Shown: in pieces, positions 8,296 through 8,795 of the stretch
Layout: every line of letters begins with the position of its first letter
Position numbering within the stretch: position 1 is the first letter of the stretch
DNA from: Pseudomonadota bacterium
Lineage (GTDB): Bacteria; Pseudomonadota; Alphaproteobacteria; Rhizobiales; Rhizobiaceae
Reading direction: 5' to 3'
NCBI GenBank assembly: GCA_023416545.1
Contig: JAEZHO010000007.1
Location: 1 to 8,795 of the forward strand
DNA length: 8,795 bases
Position numbers and translations under genes: made by a program
The notes under the pieces: model-generated
Told to the model about the DNA's origin: nothing
Database searches by the model: none
What the model saw: only the letters and a program-made list of their open reading frames with translations

Positions 8296-8715
8296 TCAGA
8301 GGCGGGCGAGGGTGAGCGGATCACGCTCCCCACCGTAAAACAGGTCAAGGGCTCGCTCGAAAGGCGAGCCCTTTTCGCTGACTTCCGCAAAGAGCGACAT
8401 CGAGCTCCTGAACTTCATGTCGTCGGGCGAGCCAAGGATGTCGTGGGCGCTCCGGTCGGAATGCGCCAGCATCAGGCCGGTGCATTCCAGGAGCCGCGGG
8501 CCGAGCACCGGATGCTTGAGATAGGCCTCCGCCTCGGGACGCGAGGCGATCGCATAGCGCATGGCCATAGGCGAGGAGCCCAGACCCCGGACCTGGGGAA
8601 AGACGAACCACATCCAGTGCGAGCGCTTGTGGCCGTCCTTCAGTTCCGCCGTCACCTGGCGGTAGACACCGTCCTGCGCCTCGACGAAGCGCTGCAGGTC
8701 GTAAGGGTCGCTCAT
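8296..8715 (-). CDS. DUF1810 family protein
   Basis: This 139-residue, small, soluble, probably cytoplasmic protein has no signal peptide or membrane segment. Family hallmarks are the N-terminal YDLQRFVEAQ (5-14), the aromatic motif HWMWFVFPQ (33-41), LGSSPMAMRYAI (45-56), LGSPDDMKFRSSMSLF (94-109) and the C-terminal FYGGERDPLTLARL (126-139). The start at 8715 is chosen because the conserved N-terminus begins there and a GGAGA ribosome-binding site lies 5 nt upstream (plus-strand 8721-8725). An in-frame ATG 14 codons earlier (8757) gives residues not seen in the family. It converges with the Tim44-like gene with 2 nt between stop codons. The biochemical function is not established; homologues have sometimes been labelled calpastatin without good reason. 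Confidence 0.88.
   Translation of the reverse strand: MSDPYDLQRFVEAQDGVYRQVTAELKDGHKRSHWMWFVFPQVRGLGSSPMAMRYAIASRPEAEAYLKHPVLGPRLLECTGLMLAHSDRSAHDILGSPDDMKFRSSMSLFAEVSEKGSPFERALDLFYGGERDPLTLARL
8347..8375 (+). terminator. Terminator of the Tim44-like gene, nested in the DUF1810 coding end
   Basis: A perfect 10-bp stem, AAGGGCTCGC (8347-8356) with GCGAGCCCTT (8364-8373), and a TCGAAAG loop are followed by T residues (8372-8375). The T-run orientation fits termination of plus-strand transcription, 53 nt after the Tim44-like stop. It coincides with codons 115-123 of the minus-strand DUF1810 gene. Confidence 0.75.
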
Positions 8716-8738
8716 CGGTTTCTCCGCCGCGTCGTGAC

Positions 8739-8757
8739 TGCCGCAAGTGTGCCGCAA
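8739..8757 (-). repeat. Short tandem direct repeat upstream of the DUF1810 gene
   Basis: TGCCGCAA occurs at 8739-8746 and again at 8750-8757 on the plus strand, a period of 11 bp (about one helical turn), starting 24 nt upstream of the DUF1810 start codon. Such spacing suits binding of a dimeric regulator on one DNA face, but no specific regulator is recognised. Confidence 0.4.
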
Positions 8758-8766
8758 ATATGAAAT

Positions 8767-8776
8767 TGTCGCGACA
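8767..8776. promoter_or_regulatory. Perfect 10-bp palindrome, possible operator
   Basis: TGTCGCGACA is a perfect inverted repeat about 52 bp upstream of the DUF1810 start, within a locally A+T-richer stretch where its promoter would be expected. I do not recognise a specific regulator site; a chance occurrence is possible. Confidence 0.3.
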
Positions 8777-8795
8777 GCTCTTTTCCATGCTGCAT

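Noticed and set aside
8716..8757. Longer start for DUF1810 at 8757
   Set aside because: The 14 added residues are outside the conserved family start, and a good ribosome-binding site immediately precedes the ATG at 8715.
7156..8763. A 535-codon plus-strand open frame overlapping the Tim44-like and DUF1810 genes
   Set aside because: Its translation is Arg/Pro/Ala-rich without domains, and both overlapping genes have clear family motifs and ribosome-binding sites in other frames.

Overview
The window looks like a chromosomal core segment of an alphaproteobacterium, most likely a member of the Rhizobiales/Rhizobiaceae. The grounds are high G+C by eye with strong G/C third-position preference, an alphaproteobacterial-type phosphoserine aminotransferase, a serC-leader-like RNA in front of it, an Omp25/31-like small outer-membrane barrel, and a signal-peptide-bearing Tim44-like protein. 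The genus cannot be fixed from sequence reading alone. No tRNA, rRNA, insertion sequence, phage gene or CRISPR array was seen.

Layout. 1-1441 is the 3' part of ftsH (AAA+ ATPase and zinc protease; the N-terminal membrane segment lies upstream of the window). A G+C-rich terminator hairpin follows, then glmM (1673-3028, phosphoglucosamine mutase). After a second hairpin comes a 280-residue exported outer-membrane beta-barrel protein (3206-4048) with its own terminator. The serine biosynthesis pair serC (4241-5422) and serA (5504-7099) follows, led by a short promoter and leader whose last stem covers the serC ribosome-binding site, and closed by a very strong hairpin. A Tim44-like membrane-associated protein (7268-8293) then converges, with only 2 nt between stop codons, on a DUF1810 protein on the minus strand (8296-8715). 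No gene-free stretch exceeds 300 bases.

How the genes relate. ftsH and glmM serve envelope and protein quality control and cell-wall precursor synthesis. serC and serA catalyse two consecutive steps from 3-phosphoglycerate to phosphoserine and look like one transcription unit. The outer-membrane protein and Tim44-like gene appear to be single-gene units. Each + strand unit is separated from the next by a hairpin.

The most striking observation is in ftsH. The Walker B catalytic glutamate (E. coli E255 position) reads as glutamine (codon CAA at 278-280), while every other catalytic residue I could check is intact. This is the classic ATP-binding, hydrolysis-defective substitution in AAA+ proteins and is unexpected in a housekeeping ftsH. 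It could be a real variant, an altered allele or a sequence error. Other points of interest are the serC leader, a terminator nested inside the coding end of the convergent DUF1810 gene, and two small repeat structures upstream of DUF1810. I found no clearly new multi-gene system here.
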